DNA of 64,000 nt, from NCBI GenBank assembly GCA_944989445.1, contig CALYLW010000726.1, positions 241,958-305,957 on the forward strand. The letters run 5' to 3'. Positions within the stretch are counted from its first letter, which is position 1. The number at the start of each line of letters is the position of its first letter. Below, piece by piece: positions 23,866 through 34,454 of this stretch. Below the pieces are notes generated by a model. That model was given only the letters and a program-made list of their open reading frames with translations. It ran no database searches and was not told the DNA's origin. Position numbers and translations under genes: made by a program. The stretch comes from Ampullaceana balthica (Eukaryota > Mollusca > Gastropoda > Lymnaeidae).

Positions 23866-24425
23866 TAATGATTATGTTTTTAAAAATATGTTTCTTTAAA
23901 ACTATTTAAAGTATATACTGATAAAACTGTTCACTCTAAAATATTTAAATTCATTTGTTTTTAAAATCTTTTTTACTTTTAAGTGTTTTTGAATAAATAA
24001 AGCTTTAATTTAAAAAAAAGGTTAAATTAAAGAGCCCCTAATTGTATGTTACCAATCACGGGCAGACCGGAAGGTGCCAGTAACACGTGATTTCCAAATG
24101 ACATGCGTCAACTTGTTCGTTTTGGACTAGACAGCTGCGTTAACTCTAGATGATCTTCTTAACGCTGCTTTTATAAACTCTTGTCATGGGAGACAATTCA
24201 CGAGCCGCTGGCGCTGAAATTGAAATCGCATGAACGTGTAGTGGAAGTAGACATTCAAGGATTGTACGGTTTATCTACGGGTGCGTCCCGAAACTTCACA
24301 TATTTTGGAAAGAAAGACAAATAGCAAAGTCGTATCTGGAGGGAGAAATTTGGAAATAAGAAAGCCAGACATAAATCGAGAGAGAATTAGAGACATTAGA
24401 GAAAGAGACAGATAAAGGAAGAAAC

Positions 24426-24468
<43 letters not shown>

Positions 24469-24490
24469 AAGAGAGAGAGAAAGACATAAA

Positions 24491-24545
<55 letters not shown>

Positions 24546-25035
24546 ATGCCTTGATTTGTTTCTCCAGCCCACCTCTCGTCTAGTGACATGTAGATAAGCC
24601 CTGACATTACATCATCACGTCTCTGGTACTAGCTCAATTAGTTATATTAGGAATTAGTAAGTGTTATTATTTTTTATAGATCTCGAGTAGAGCAGCATAT
24701 ATGTCAGGGAAAGTGCTATTTCAAGGTTCGCTGTTTCAAGGTTTGTTATATTCAAAGGTTGGACGGAATACAGAAATACCCGAGAATTATTACTAAAATA
24801 TTTCCTACATCATCATTCAGTTTGGTCAGTTTGTACGTTTTCACCTTTTTATGTAGAACGTTTGCTGTTAAAAAGATTAATGAGGGAAGGTAGCCGTGGT
24901 ACTGACTGGTCTATAATTATACTCAGTGGTGCGAGGCCTAACTATGCACTTTCAATTATCTCCACGGTGTAACGTTTAAGTTTCACTGCTACCATGGGTA
25001 GATAATAATTATCATATTCGTGGGACTCTCTTATT
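23866..25035. other. No gene; holds the GA tract
   Basis: Apart from the purine tract at 24410-24545, no coding or repeat signal was seen. Confidence 0.5.
24410..24545. repeat. (GA)n-rich tract
   Basis: Imperfect GAGAGA/GAAAGAGA purine tract. Confidence 0.95.
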
Positions 25036-25150
25036 CAGAGCCGTCTTTACACCAATTTGAGCCCCCGGGCAAATAAATAGTGTTGGGCCCCTGGGCAAAG
25101 AAGCAAAGAAAGAGTGCGCCCGGGAATAAAAAATAAATGGTTGGTAATCT
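25036..25150 (-). mobile_element. Likely 3' terminus of the ZMYM1-like hAT element
   Basis: CAGAGCCGTCTTTACACC followed by a GGGCCC-rich stretch resembles hAT termini and lies about 430 bp beyond the transposase stop codon. The matching 5' terminus was not found, so the element is probably truncated at the other side. Confidence 0.55.
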
Positions 25151-25474
25151 TAAAAGTAATGTATTATTTATTTTTGTCAATATACTAAATTCAACAAAAT
25201 TGTTGTTAAGACATGCTGTACAGCTACAACTATAATAAACATTAATCATGTAAAACAGAGAAAAGAGATTTTATTTACATTTTTATAGTATTATTTATGA
25301 TATTTACAAAACAAAATAAAATTAAACACAAAAGCAGATTTTTAAATATGTTTTAAAAATAATAATTTGCAACATAACATATTACATCTATTACGCAAGG
25401 TCAAACAAAGGTATTAAAATTCGTAATAGAAAAAAATACTTAGATTAGAAAAATTTCAGTACGGTACTTTATTA

Positions 25475-27656
25475 TTACAAGCGTTTGCGACATTTCATTA
25501 CAGAAAATTGTTTTATTATCGGCTTGAAGTCAATGGTCTTCAGCAGGGGCGTTACTAGGGTTGGTGTCACCCGGTGCGGTTGCTCATGGTGTCACCCCCT
25601 CACGACTTAACACATAGAACTCCTCCGATTCTTACAGTGCTAAATAACGGAATATACATAATTTTACATTTTGGTGTCACCTCTTGTGATGGTGTCACTG
25701 GTGCGGTCCGCCCCCCCTCGCATTCCCCTAGTGACACCACTGTAAACGCGACACATTTTGTAATTTGTCTTCTTTAAATTTTTGTTTTAGTGTAACTTAC
25801 TAATTAATTTCGTGACGGTGACCCGTAAAATGTCACACAAAAAAAGAGCGCAGATGAAGCTTGGAGGCGATTCTTCTAATAGATGCAAATGTTTTTTAAG
25901 ATGGACTACCGAGTTATAGAGCTCTTATGTTTGCACCCATTAGTCATCACTCTTTCATCGTGCCCTCTTTAATGACATGTGACAACATTTTAAAAAAGCA
26001 CAATGTTCCCACCATATGTCAGACAAGCCTTGAACTAAAAAAGTTTTTTAAAAAAATTAATTAATTGAAAGATATTTTTAAGGTTAAGTCTTGTCTGTCA
26101 AACTTTAAGAACATTTATTAATTAAAAAAAAATTCGTCTATCTTTTGAACTTGACCAAAATTTAAGTGTAAATTGGCTTACTTTTGTTGGGACTTTTTGA
26201 CTATTGCATCTTAACTGATATTATTTTATTAATATGTTTTCGAGTTTAACGTATTTCATTTCATTTCTTTTTTTTTCCTAGGTGAAATTTTTTTAGTCAT
26301 CTCCCTTTTGAAATTAAATTGTATACAGTAACATTTTAGATTTTGGTGTCACCCCCCTGATGGTGTCACCCGGGGCGGCCCGCCCCCACCGCACCCCCTA
26401 GTAACGCCACTGGTCTTCAGGATGTCATTCTCTATGCTCATGAGTGAAAGCCAGTTCAAAACGATGCTGTCCCATTCGACTACGTAGCTGATTTTGTATA
26501 AGTTTAAGTCTTGAAAAAGAACGTTCTTCTGTACAGTTGCTCACCTTCATGCACATGAACAATTTGCGTGCAATTTAAAATTTTCTGCAATTTTTCTGTA
26601 CAGTGCAGTGAGAGTCTCGCAATTTTCACCAAGAGCCATGTAATGCTTGAGATGCTCACATTCATTTAATAGGTCGTCATAACCTTGTGGTATACGTATT
26701 GGCAAGTTGTTCGCATTTTTTCTTTAGTGCATCAGAAGTGATGGTTTTTAATTCACTCAAGAAAGAAAACAGATTTCCAATTTGTGAATACGCCTCTGCA
26801 CGTCTTGTTAGTTCAACGATTAAAGTGTTCAGAATAGGGAGGAAAGTTTCTACCTTGAACTTCTCGGACTTATTTAGAAGTAAGTCTTCTCCTGGCCTAT
26901 CATACCTGCTAAAACGCACACTTCGGGTTCGCTCCCGTTTTTTCCCATCATAGTAATCGGCATCTGGACACATACTCCTGGCTTTGAATTCATTTTCAGT
27001 GAATTTGTCTCTAGTTTCCTGGAGATAGCTTTTCAGCGAATCAAGAAGATTTTTGGCAACTAGGATGTTCACATCCTTTGATTGTAAAACTTTGCTTGTT
27101 GTATTCAATTTTTCCAGAATGTCCTTCCAAAGAATTCTAAGAAAGATTGTTTCAAGGTGTTCCATTTTTTTTGCTGAAACCTTCCGCCTCACGCCTTGTT
27201 GTCACTTGCTGTTCATTGCCACCTGATATAGAATCCAGTGCATGTTTTATTTCTTCGAAACCCCTACACAAAGTATGAACAGCATCAAAATGCGCTGACC
27301 AACGTGTGTCAGAATGACGCTTGAACACAACATCTTTTTCTAAATATGATGTCAATACATTCCAGCGATGAGTAGAACCAGCAACAAATGTATACAGGTG
27401 CTGAACAAAGTCAACGAATTTTATAGACCATAGACAACATTGCAGATTTTACTCCCACCAAATTCAGGCTGTGTCTTGCACACGGGACAAAGATGGCAAA
27501 CTCATTGAGTTCATGAATACGTGCCTGCAATCCAGTGTATCGTCCAGACATACTTGACGCATTATCGTATGATTGGCCACGGCAGTTTGATAGTGGATTT
27601 TTTGTTCTCTTTAAGAAAATTGAATTGGAACCAACGCATAGTGTTACAGTATTCAT
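25475..27656 (-). pseudogene. hAT transposase pseudogene, ZMYM1-like
   Basis: This is a broken transposase of the hAT superfamily, the kind often annotated as zinc finger MYM-type protein 1-like. Read right to left: 27656-27411 carries CRGQSYDNASSMSGRY and ARHSLNLVG, the conserved core around a catalytic Asp; 27355-27152 carries DTRWSAH; 27192-26677 is the helical insertion domain; 26670-26420 carries ERSFSRLKL of the C-terminal dimerisation domain, then MSIENDILK after a frameshift near 26465. The last ~20 codons, ending at TAA 25475-25477, lie beyond an 869-bp MITE (25544-26412) inserted in the frame. At least three frameshifts are visible and the N-terminal MYM/TTF-type zinc finger is absent. 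It is not functional. A likely 3' terminal inverted repeat starts at 25036. Confidence 0.85.
25544..26412. mobile_element. hAT-type MITE inside the transposase pseudogene
   Basis: The ends are inverted repeats: CAGGGGCGTTACTAGGG at the left, and CCCTAGTAACGCCACTG at the right (reverse complement CAGTGGCGTTACTAGGG). It is flanked by the perfect 8-bp duplication GTCTTCAG (25536-25543 and 26413-26420). Removing the element and one duplicate makes the C-terminal hAT reading frame continuous. An internal copy of the same terminus (CCCTAGTGACACCACTG, near 25742) suggests a nested or composite structure. It has no coding capacity. Confidence 0.9.
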
Positions 27657-28870
27657 ACACAGCTATACTGTATTGTGCGCATGCTCACGGGACCTACATT
27701 TTAAAACCCGGTACGTTAGAGAGCTTTCACTTCGTCCAATTTTTACAAATTTAAAAAAAAATAATTAAAAATTAATGTAAAAGTTCAAGGTTGGAAGTGA
27801 TTGATAAACTTAAAGTGCCCGTTCGCATATAAACACAAAATTATGAGATTTAATACTAACTTTTATACAGGTTTTCCGAAAACTTTACAACATATTCGCA
27901 TGGGGCCCTTATCCCAACGGGCCTATGCGTTAAGATGGCCCTGCTCTTATTATAAGCATTTTACACATGGTACAATAATACGTAAATTGAAAAAAAAGTT
28001 TTATATTTAAGAAATCACTTTTGCGTTTACAGGCATGTTATAAAAACGTTTATTGTTTGGAGAGGTGCACTTCAACTGGACACCTCAAATACATGTTAAG
28101 AGAAATCTGTAGTCCCATCTTCTTCCCGAGACCAAGCGCGGCTCAGCACAGACCAGCATGGGGGAAAGCGCGAGCCAAGACATTGATGCAGTTAGCCTTA
28201 CATTCATAACGAACTCCGCCCCTCTCGGCTTCTAACGAAAGCAACGCTAGGATCCGTCTCTGTCGTTTCATACCGCTCACGTGTATCCTAAGACTCATCC
28301 TCCAGTCTCTCTCATTTAACAACTCTAAAAGCAAGGTTGATGCTAGGAAACTAAAATCTTTTGAAAATTGTCTCAGATATAAGTCGAACCATGAAATCGA
28401 TCCCAAAACGGTGATTTGTACAAAAATTGTCATGAAAGCCGACCATAATTATTTTTTTTTCATTTTATTTTGTGCCGTGGTAAAATGTCTTACTCCTGCA
28501 GTGTGTACCAGAAGAGAGTTGAAAAGAGACGCAAAGATCGCACGGTGCTGCACCGCAGAATCACTTAGTATTTGTGCAACTTGTTCTAAGTTGAACATGA
28601 ATAACTTTGCCGCAGCAAGAAGATTTTTGGGAATCCCACATGCGACCAATCACATCTCTTGTCTTACAGCTGTTTTCATTAGTCTCCACACCAAATTTTT
28701 CCTAAAATCTGAAGAAAAAAAACATTGACTGAGAATTAAAAATGGGCGCGTCGGTGTTTGTTGTAAAATTCAAACACACGTGTAATTTTTTTGTTTACAT
28801 TATATCATCTGTGAATTAAAATACTTATTAATTATCAGTTTTGTATTGTGTGGATTGAATTTATTTATAA
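27657..28870. other. No recognisable gene
   Basis: Between the transposase relic and a Helitron-like cluster there are two modest minus-strand open frames (28143-28433 and 28449-28649). I do not recognise either, and neither shows repeat structure, a signal peptide or exon borders. They may be decayed N-terminal parts of the same transposon or chance frames. Confidence 0.3.
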
Positions 28871-29170
28871 CTAGGGGTTGCAGGGCGTCTACGGTGCCGA
28901 CTTTTTTCAAAAGCCCAAGTAACTTATCCTTGTTTTATAAATACGAAATATTAAACTTCCTGAAATGTACACAAAGTATGTTATAATTATAAATCCTCAA
29001 AACCTCTTTTTATATCGTTCCCTTTTCCAAAATTAAAATATAAGCTCAAACAATGACGTCATATACTATTTTACAGCGAGAAACACCATACGCTTTTTTA
29101 ACTGATATGGACTGTTGTAATATGTCCCACAGCGTTACGGAGTCAGTGACTTGGGCTTTTATATTGTTTA
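28871..29170 (-). mobile_element. Helitron-like element, GGCGCC family
   Basis: CTAG at 28871-28874 followed by GGGTTGCAGGGCGTC, then the shared body to GGGCTTTTATATTGTTTA at 29170. Its right side is cut by another Helitron 3' end at 29171. Confidence 0.6.
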
Positions 29171-29240
29171 CTAGCGTATCACCCGTCAAAAATGACGGAA
29201 GTTTTCAGCTGAAATCTATTTATTTTGAAAAAAATGCACT
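29171..29240 (-). mobile_element. Helitron 3' end, minus strand, CCGTCA hairpin family
   Basis: CTAG (29171-29174), 8 nt, then the hairpin CCGTCA-aaaa-TGACGG (29183-29198) mirror the end at 23838-23865. Homology to that copy lasts only about 45 bp, and the body is lost to a following element. Confidence 0.7.
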
Positions 29241-29249
29241 TTTTTTTTA

Positions 29250-29545
29250 GGGCGCCTACGGTGCTGACCTTCCCAACTAAATTGTCCTTGTTTGATAAAT
29301 ACGAAATATTAAACTTTTTGAAATGTACACAACGTATTTTATAATAGGGGTTGTAGGGCGCCTACGGCACCCCTTTGTTTTTTTATTTTATAATTAAACA
29401 TCATCAAATCCTCTTTTTACTTTGTTCCCTTTTCCAAAATTAAAATATGAACTAAAACAATGACGTCATATACTTTTTTTTTACAGTGCATCTTTAATTG
29501 GCACACCTTTTGATGCATTGGTGCAGTAATTTGGTGCGCTGCTTT
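29250..29545 (-). mobile_element. Helitron-like element, GGCGCC family, two degraded 3' ends
   Basis: GGGCGCCTACGGTGC at 29250 and TAGGGGTTGTAGGGCGCC at 29345 each start a body with the shared AAATTAAAATATGA and AATGACGTCATATA blocks. Termini are mutated. Confidence 0.5.
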
Positions 29546-29559
29546 CTAAAATTAGTAGC

Positions 29560-30004
29560 GTCACGGACAGACGTGACATTGCAAATTATATTGTTTATAA
29601 TAAATAATATAATAGCCCAAGTCACTCACTCACTCATTGGATGTATGTGTTACGCTATGACGTCATTGTTTTAGCTTATATTTTAATTTTGGAAAAAGGA
29701 ACGATTTAAAAATAGAATTTGAAGATTTATAATTATAAAATACTTTGTGTACATTTCAGCAAGCTTAATATTTCGTTTTTTATCAAATAAGGATATGTTT
29801 CATGGGCTTTTGACAACAAAAAAAAGTGGGCGCCGCAGGCGCCTTACAACCCCTATTATAAAAAACTTTGTGTGCATTTCAGGAAGTTTAATATTAAGTA
29901 TTTATCAAACAAGGATAAGTTAGTTGGGCTTTTGAAAAAAGCGGTCGCCGTAGGCGCCTTAAAGAAGTGGCGCCCAGGCGCCACGGCGCCCCAGCGCAAC
30001 CTAG
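29560..30004 (+). mobile_element. Helitron-like element, GGCGCC family, plus orientation
   Basis: Body blocks are the reverse complement of the neighbouring copies. A degraded end lies near 29856 and an intact one at 30001-30004: GGCGCCACGGCGCC, CCAGCGCAAC, CTAG, then T. The cluster 28871-30004 is thus an inverted arrangement of one family. Confidence 0.65.
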
Positions 30005-30614
30005 TATATATATATAAGTTTAGTGATATTTTTTACAATTGGTGACTGGGTATTCATTATCAGTGATTATGAGATCGATGAAAATTACGCTAAGCATTAG
30101 AGCGAATCCCTTGATTTGATATGTACATTTTTGGTCTTTCAATTTGGCTTATATGCGAAATTTTACGGTAAATATTTTGACGGTTATTTTATAGTGACAA
30201 AATAACAAACCCAGTTCTGTCAACGAAAACTAAATAATAAAAGTTAAAGAAGAGGGAAAAAAAAAGAATTTTTAAGTAAGAAAAAAGTTAAACTTGAAGG
30301 GAGATCAGCGATTACATGTGGAAGCGGTCACGCGATCGATTCCCGGCGAGGGAATAATTTTTTTTCTTCCATTTGTCTTTTTAAAAAAAAATATGTCTTT
30401 TTACACTCAATTTTAGGATATACAAAACCAAATACGAAGAAATAACTGTTTGCCGTAAACAGTTATTTCTTCGTATTCGTTTTTTTTCATGAATAATCTT
30501 TTTGGCTGGGAAGGCCGATCCCGTAGTACAAAGTATGAGAATGAGACAGGAACCAATGAACTATTTAGTTACAAGTTACATTCTTATATTAGCTGCTAGC
30601 AATCATTTTAATTA
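30005..30614. other. No gene; holds the perfect hairpin
   Basis: GATCGATTCCCGGCG at about 30336-30350 looks like a tRNA T-arm/B-box but lacks a matching tRNA body. Confidence 0.45.
30431..30477. repeat. Perfect 21-bp hairpin, 5-nt loop
   Basis: Arms 30431-30451 and 30457-30477 are exact reverse complements (first arm starts AATACGAAGAAAT) around the loop GCCGT. The outer context is AT-rich, with a T-run after the hairpin. Function unknown. Confidence 0.9.
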
Positions 30615-30687
30615 ATGGGACGCTGGCTGGATAGGGCCCCAGTTTGAATTGCAGCCAGGGGCCCCGTGCAGTCTTAATCCGCCCCTG
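30615..30687. mobile_element. hAT terminus-like sequence
   Basis: The reverse complement begins CAGGGGCGGATTAAGAC and contains inverted GGGGCCC blocks, resembling the CAGAGCCGTCTTTAC end at 25036. No partner or duplication identified. Confidence 0.4.
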
Positions 30688-30752
30688 CCTCGGGGGGGGG
30701 AGAACCGCCGACGCATTGTTGGTCTCGAAACATGCACACTGCGGTTAGCTAC

Positions 30753-30870
30753 TTGCCCCCCCCCCACCCTGCACCACCCTAGCTTGCCAACCATAAACTG
30801 TGATTGGCCGACCCTGGCGAGGGTCATTTGTCAAGCTTATTTGACCTCGTCTTGTACTTGTTCGGGTTAT
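30753..30870 (+). repeat. Dispersed repeat, copy A
   Basis: A C-run, then CTTGCCAACCATAAACTG, GGCCGACCCTGGCGAGGG and TCATTTGTCA. Pairs with 31583-31715. Confidence 0.65.
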
Positions 30871-31061
30871 ATTTATATAGATAGTGGATTGACATTCTTC
30901 TGCAGAATCCGTTCGTTCATTAGAGTGTGTTTTGAAATGTGGTTGTACATGTTTATCAGGATAGTGGCAAGGTGACGTCACATCAGTGTGATAAGGTGGC
31001 TGGGAAATTTGTGTGGACATAACGACGTTGTCAATAGATGGCACCAGAAAGTCATCACGTG

Positions 31062-31385
31062 TTAGAGGCAATAGAACTTCGTAATGGCCATGATCGGACC
31101 GCCAAAGAGCAGGCATATAGTCAAATGTTGACCAGGATTGTAGACTCGAGGAGAGCTATGAGGACGTTCTCGGAAGTAAATGATGATACTGGTGAGAAGT
31201 ATTTCGGACATCGCGATAATTTCTGCCTCGCCACCAAATACTACTAAAGTATTCACATACTGAACGTATTGTTGAGGAGAGTCACTGTGTATGACCACTT
31301 TTCCGTCACTGAGAACAAAGGAGAACACGTCGCTGAAGTTATCCCAATGTTGAGAAACAAAGTTACAGCCATGTCGCGAAGCCAT
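31062..31385 (-). pseudogene. OTU-like cysteine protease relic
   Basis: The frame contains YVQYVNTLVVFGGEAEIIAM, SIIIYF and PRVYNPG. After a one-base shift near 31115 it continues as FDYMPALWRSDHGHYEVLLPL, running to about 30960. The order GGEAEIxAxS, a hydrophobic strand, then HYE/HYD near the end is typical of the second half of OTU deubiquitinase domains, including the catalytic His. The Cys box (D-G-x-C) expected upstream is not seen. OTU domains are carried by several animal transposons, so this may be transposon-derived, or part of an unrecognised gene exon. Similarity was judged by eye. Confidence 0.45.
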
Positions 31386-31452
31386 GTTCGAAAAGAAAAG
31401 GGGAAAAGAACTGGCACAAACATAAACTTTTTCAAAGATTAAAAAATAATAA

Positions 31453-31525
31453 TGTCTCAGGTGGGGCTTGAACCCAGTACCTTTCGCGTGTTAGGCGGAT
31501 GTAATATCCACTACACTACGAAATA
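31453..31525 (-). tRNA. tRNA-Val(AAC)-like sequence, probably degenerate
   Basis: The minus strand reads TAGTGTAGTGGATATTAC (D arm, A box), CTAACAC anticodon loop with AAC, and GGTTCAAGC (T loop, B box). Loops match eukaryotic tRNA-Val, but the acceptor stem pairs poorly, and the anticodon and T stems each have a mismatch. It is more likely a tRNA pseudogene or the head of a SINE than a working gene. Confidence 0.6.
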
Positions 31526-31582
31526 CATGCTATTCTGTGAAGGAGCAACGAAAGTGAACTCAAAATGCATCAGTAGTCTCGA

Positions 31583-31715
31583 TGACCCCCCCCCTCACAC
31601 ACACACACTTTTCTCCACCACCTTTGCTTGCCAACCATTAACTGATTGGTCGACCCCAGCGAGGGTCATTCGTCATGCTTGTTTGCACATACTCGCTTTG
31701 GTGAATTATATATAT
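31583..31715 (+). repeat. Dispersed repeat, copy B
   Basis: Direct repeat of copy A (CTTGCCAACCATTAACTG, GACCCCAGCGAGGGTCATTC). The tRNA-like sequence and OTU relic lie between the two copies, so the set may be one duplicated or composite element. Confidence 0.65.
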
Positions 31716-31718
31716 AAA

Positions 31719-32552
31719 CTAGGGGCAAGTACCCGGCTCCCGCCCGGGTTTAACAACAACAGCAACAAAACAAAAACAACAAAAACAACAACAAAACAAC
31801 AAAAACAAAACAACAACAAAACAACTAAAACAAAACAACAACAAAAACAACAACAAAACAAAAACAAAACAACAACAAAAGAACAACTACAACAAAAACA
31901 ACAAAACAACAACTACAACAACAACAGCAACAACAACAAAGCAACAACAACAAAACAACAAATACAACAGCAACAACAACAAAGCAACAACAACATGAAG
32001 GACATTGTCGTCGCAGGGCAAGGGATGTGGACAACAACAACAACAGCAAAAACAACACAAAAGCAACAACAGCAACAACAACAGCAACAACAACAAAAAC
32101 AACAACAGCAACAACAACAAAAACAAAACAACAACAAAAACATCAACAACAAAACAACAACTACAACAACAACAGCAACAACAACAAAGCAACAACAACA
32201 AAACAACAACTACAACAACAAAAGCAACAACAACAAAGCAACAACAACAAAAAAAATTATTTTATGGCGATAATCGCCTTCTTGTTAATCTCGACACCAA
32301 AATGTTTATTAATTTGCGTCATTATTTTACGTCTTAATTTTCAATAATTTTTATTTTATATAGCTCATATAGGGAAAAACTACATTTTGGGCCCCCGGGC
32401 CCCAGTATCTTATATATATGGAACGAAACCTGTTTAATAACCCTTCCGGTATAATTTTGTGTACGTGTACCAAATTTCACGTTATTTGGTTGTCTGGATC
32501 TTGAGTTATTAGGGAACAGACAGACAACAAATGCGGCTTATATATATAGAGA
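31719..32552 (-). mobile_element. Complete non-autonomous Helitron with CAA-rich core
   Basis: On the minus strand the 5' end is A|TCTCTATATATATAAGCCGC (starting at 32552). The 3' end is a hairpin ACCCGG-gcgggag-CCGGGT, 8 nt, then CTAG (31722-31719), next to T. The 834-bp element sits exactly between A (31718) and T (32553) with no target duplication. Its core (31750-32250) is a degenerate CAA/ACAACA microsatellite, which gives long Asn/Gln/Thr open frames with no gene-like features. Confidence 0.82.
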
Positions 32553-33496
32553 TTACTTTTAGTTTAAGACTTAAAAACTTTATTTTAAGAGTATCTTTGC
32601 TCTGTTACAATAGCACATATATATTTAATTGTGCTGTAATGCAACAAATACTAGTATTACATGTAATTAGATACTTACAAAGTTACCATAATTGCTTAAC
32701 TAGGAGGGATGTTTGCTTGAATCGGAAGTAAAATAAAGATATCAATTAATTTTGTTGAGGCTTACTGAACATTGAACATTCTTTTTAAAAAAAGTCAACG
32801 TCAATTTCTAATACACACATAATGTAAGATATTTAAACACAAAAAACAACAACAACAAAACACCAAAACAAAACCGCGATACGCGTAATGAACACATGTT
32901 AGGTTCTTAAGAAAGTGGTGATGTTGATGGCAAATAAACCTTAAAAACCTTAAACCTTTCAAAAGAATACCAAAGATTTTTATAAAGAAAACTGGATAGT
33001 TATAACAAAAAGCGAACATTTTAAAAATTGCAACAGGCTTATGTCAAATTGTGTCATTGGTATGGGGCCATGTTTGCACGAGCTGGAAACTTCAAACGTG
33101 CCTGTGATAAGTAGTAGACGGGATCTGTTGTGTCAGCTTGAACTTCCCTGTGTCTGTGTCAGTTAGCATGGACTTTACAAGGATGTTAGACGCGAGTTAA
33201 CCATACGCTTTGTGAACTCGAGGCTGAGGCAAGTGCAGAATTTCACGAGTTCTCATTACTTGCCTATATAGTTAGAAACGTGTGTTGGATGTTAAGTTTT
33301 TATTAAACCTTTTCCAGGGAAATTGGGTGGGGGTGGGGGGAATTGTTTTCTTAAAGTATGTCACTAAACCAATTAGTTAAAAAACATAGTTTAAGTATTC
33401 AACGATTTCAATTTCTTCACGTAACGGCCGGACGACCGGATTAGTCGGGGCCTGAATCTCCGGGTGAAAGTGGTCATCTACTAACATGATCTGATC
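32553..33496. other. Nothing recognised, AT-rich
   Basis: No exon-like frame; small CAA tract at 32840-32870 and G-run near 33328-33340. Confidence 0.5.
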
Positions 33497-33705
33497 GTGT
33501 CTTGTCCGACAGAGAGCTTGGCCTATACTCTACCCGCCTGTACAGAGATTGTCGGACAGAGAGTTTGGCCTATAAAAAGCCTGGCTGTACACATACTTGT
33601 CCGACAGAGAGTTTGGCATATAAACTGCCTGCCTGTAAACAGGTTTGTCAGACATAGAGCTTGGCCTATAAACAGCCTGCCCGTAAACAGGTTTGTCCGA
33701 GGCGT
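33497..33705. repeat. ~49-bp tandem repeat, 4-5 units
   Basis: CCGACAGAGAGTTTGGCCTA then TAAACAGCCTGCC and GTAAACAGGTTTGT recurs at about 33507, 33552, 33601 and 33651. Confidence 0.85.
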
Positions 33706-34454
33706 GAATAGAAAAGCGTAAATGCCAGTTTATTTCAAATTTGACATTGTTGATTCATACTTATCAAAACATGTTATTATTATGTAGGTGGAGGAAGAGG
33801 GTTTTGTAAATTCAATCGGTGGGGGAAGGAAAGGAGTTGAGATTGTGTTAATATTATTTTCCGGGGGAGTGAGGTTGTTTGGATGTGGATTACTCTCTCA
33901 TGCTCGACAGCAAAAACCTCTTGTAGATTGTTTCCCTCTTTCTACACCGTCAAATCTTTAACATATCGTAAGACATGTTATTTTTTTTCTGTTTTAATTT
34001 TAAATTAGCATGACGCTATTACGTTATGCGATGACGTAAAACGAAATGCACATCCTTGTTTTATTTGTTGCAAAACTATCCGGAGTTTGAAAACAAACAA
34101 AAAATCTAACAGAGGAAAGAACATGAGCTGTGATAAATGTGTCTCGAACCCTAGCATCGTGCTGGATGACGTACACCGAAAAATCCGGCCGACTTGATTA
34201 CACTGTCGCCAGCCCATTTGCCTCCCCCAAGTTTGGTTCAAAAAAGAATCTCGAAGACTTCCGAACAACTTGCCACCCGGAAACACTAGAGCAACAATGT
34301 TGACAATGCGACTTCTATGCTAGGTCTGAAGTCATCATTTATCTACAAGAACTGTCACACAGCAACTGTCACATCCTTAATAAAATTGATTTTTAAAAAA
34401 ACGTAAGAAAAACTCATCTAATCTTAGTAAAGGCAGGGGCTTGTTTCCGTGGCT
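33706..34454. other. Nothing recognised
   Basis: Minus frame 34005-34286 shows no known domain or splice context. Confidence 0.45.

Noticed and set aside
28143..28649. Two adjacent minus frames as a possible small gene
   Set aside because: No recognisable motif, frames do not join, and the setting is transposon debris; left as unassigned.
25036..30687. A single 5.6-kb hAT element bounded by CAGAGCCGTC.. and ..CGCCCCTG
   Set aside because: The terminal sequences are only loosely alike and the flanking 8-mers (CTCTTATT and CCTCGGGG) do not match.
31453..31525. Functional tRNA-Val gene
   Set aside because: Acceptor stem barely pairs and two further stems have mismatches; kept only as a tRNA-like feature.
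31452..32273. 273-codon Asn/Gln/Thr-rich frame
   Set aside because: It crosses the tRNA-like sequence and the CAA core of a Helitron; low-complexity read-through.
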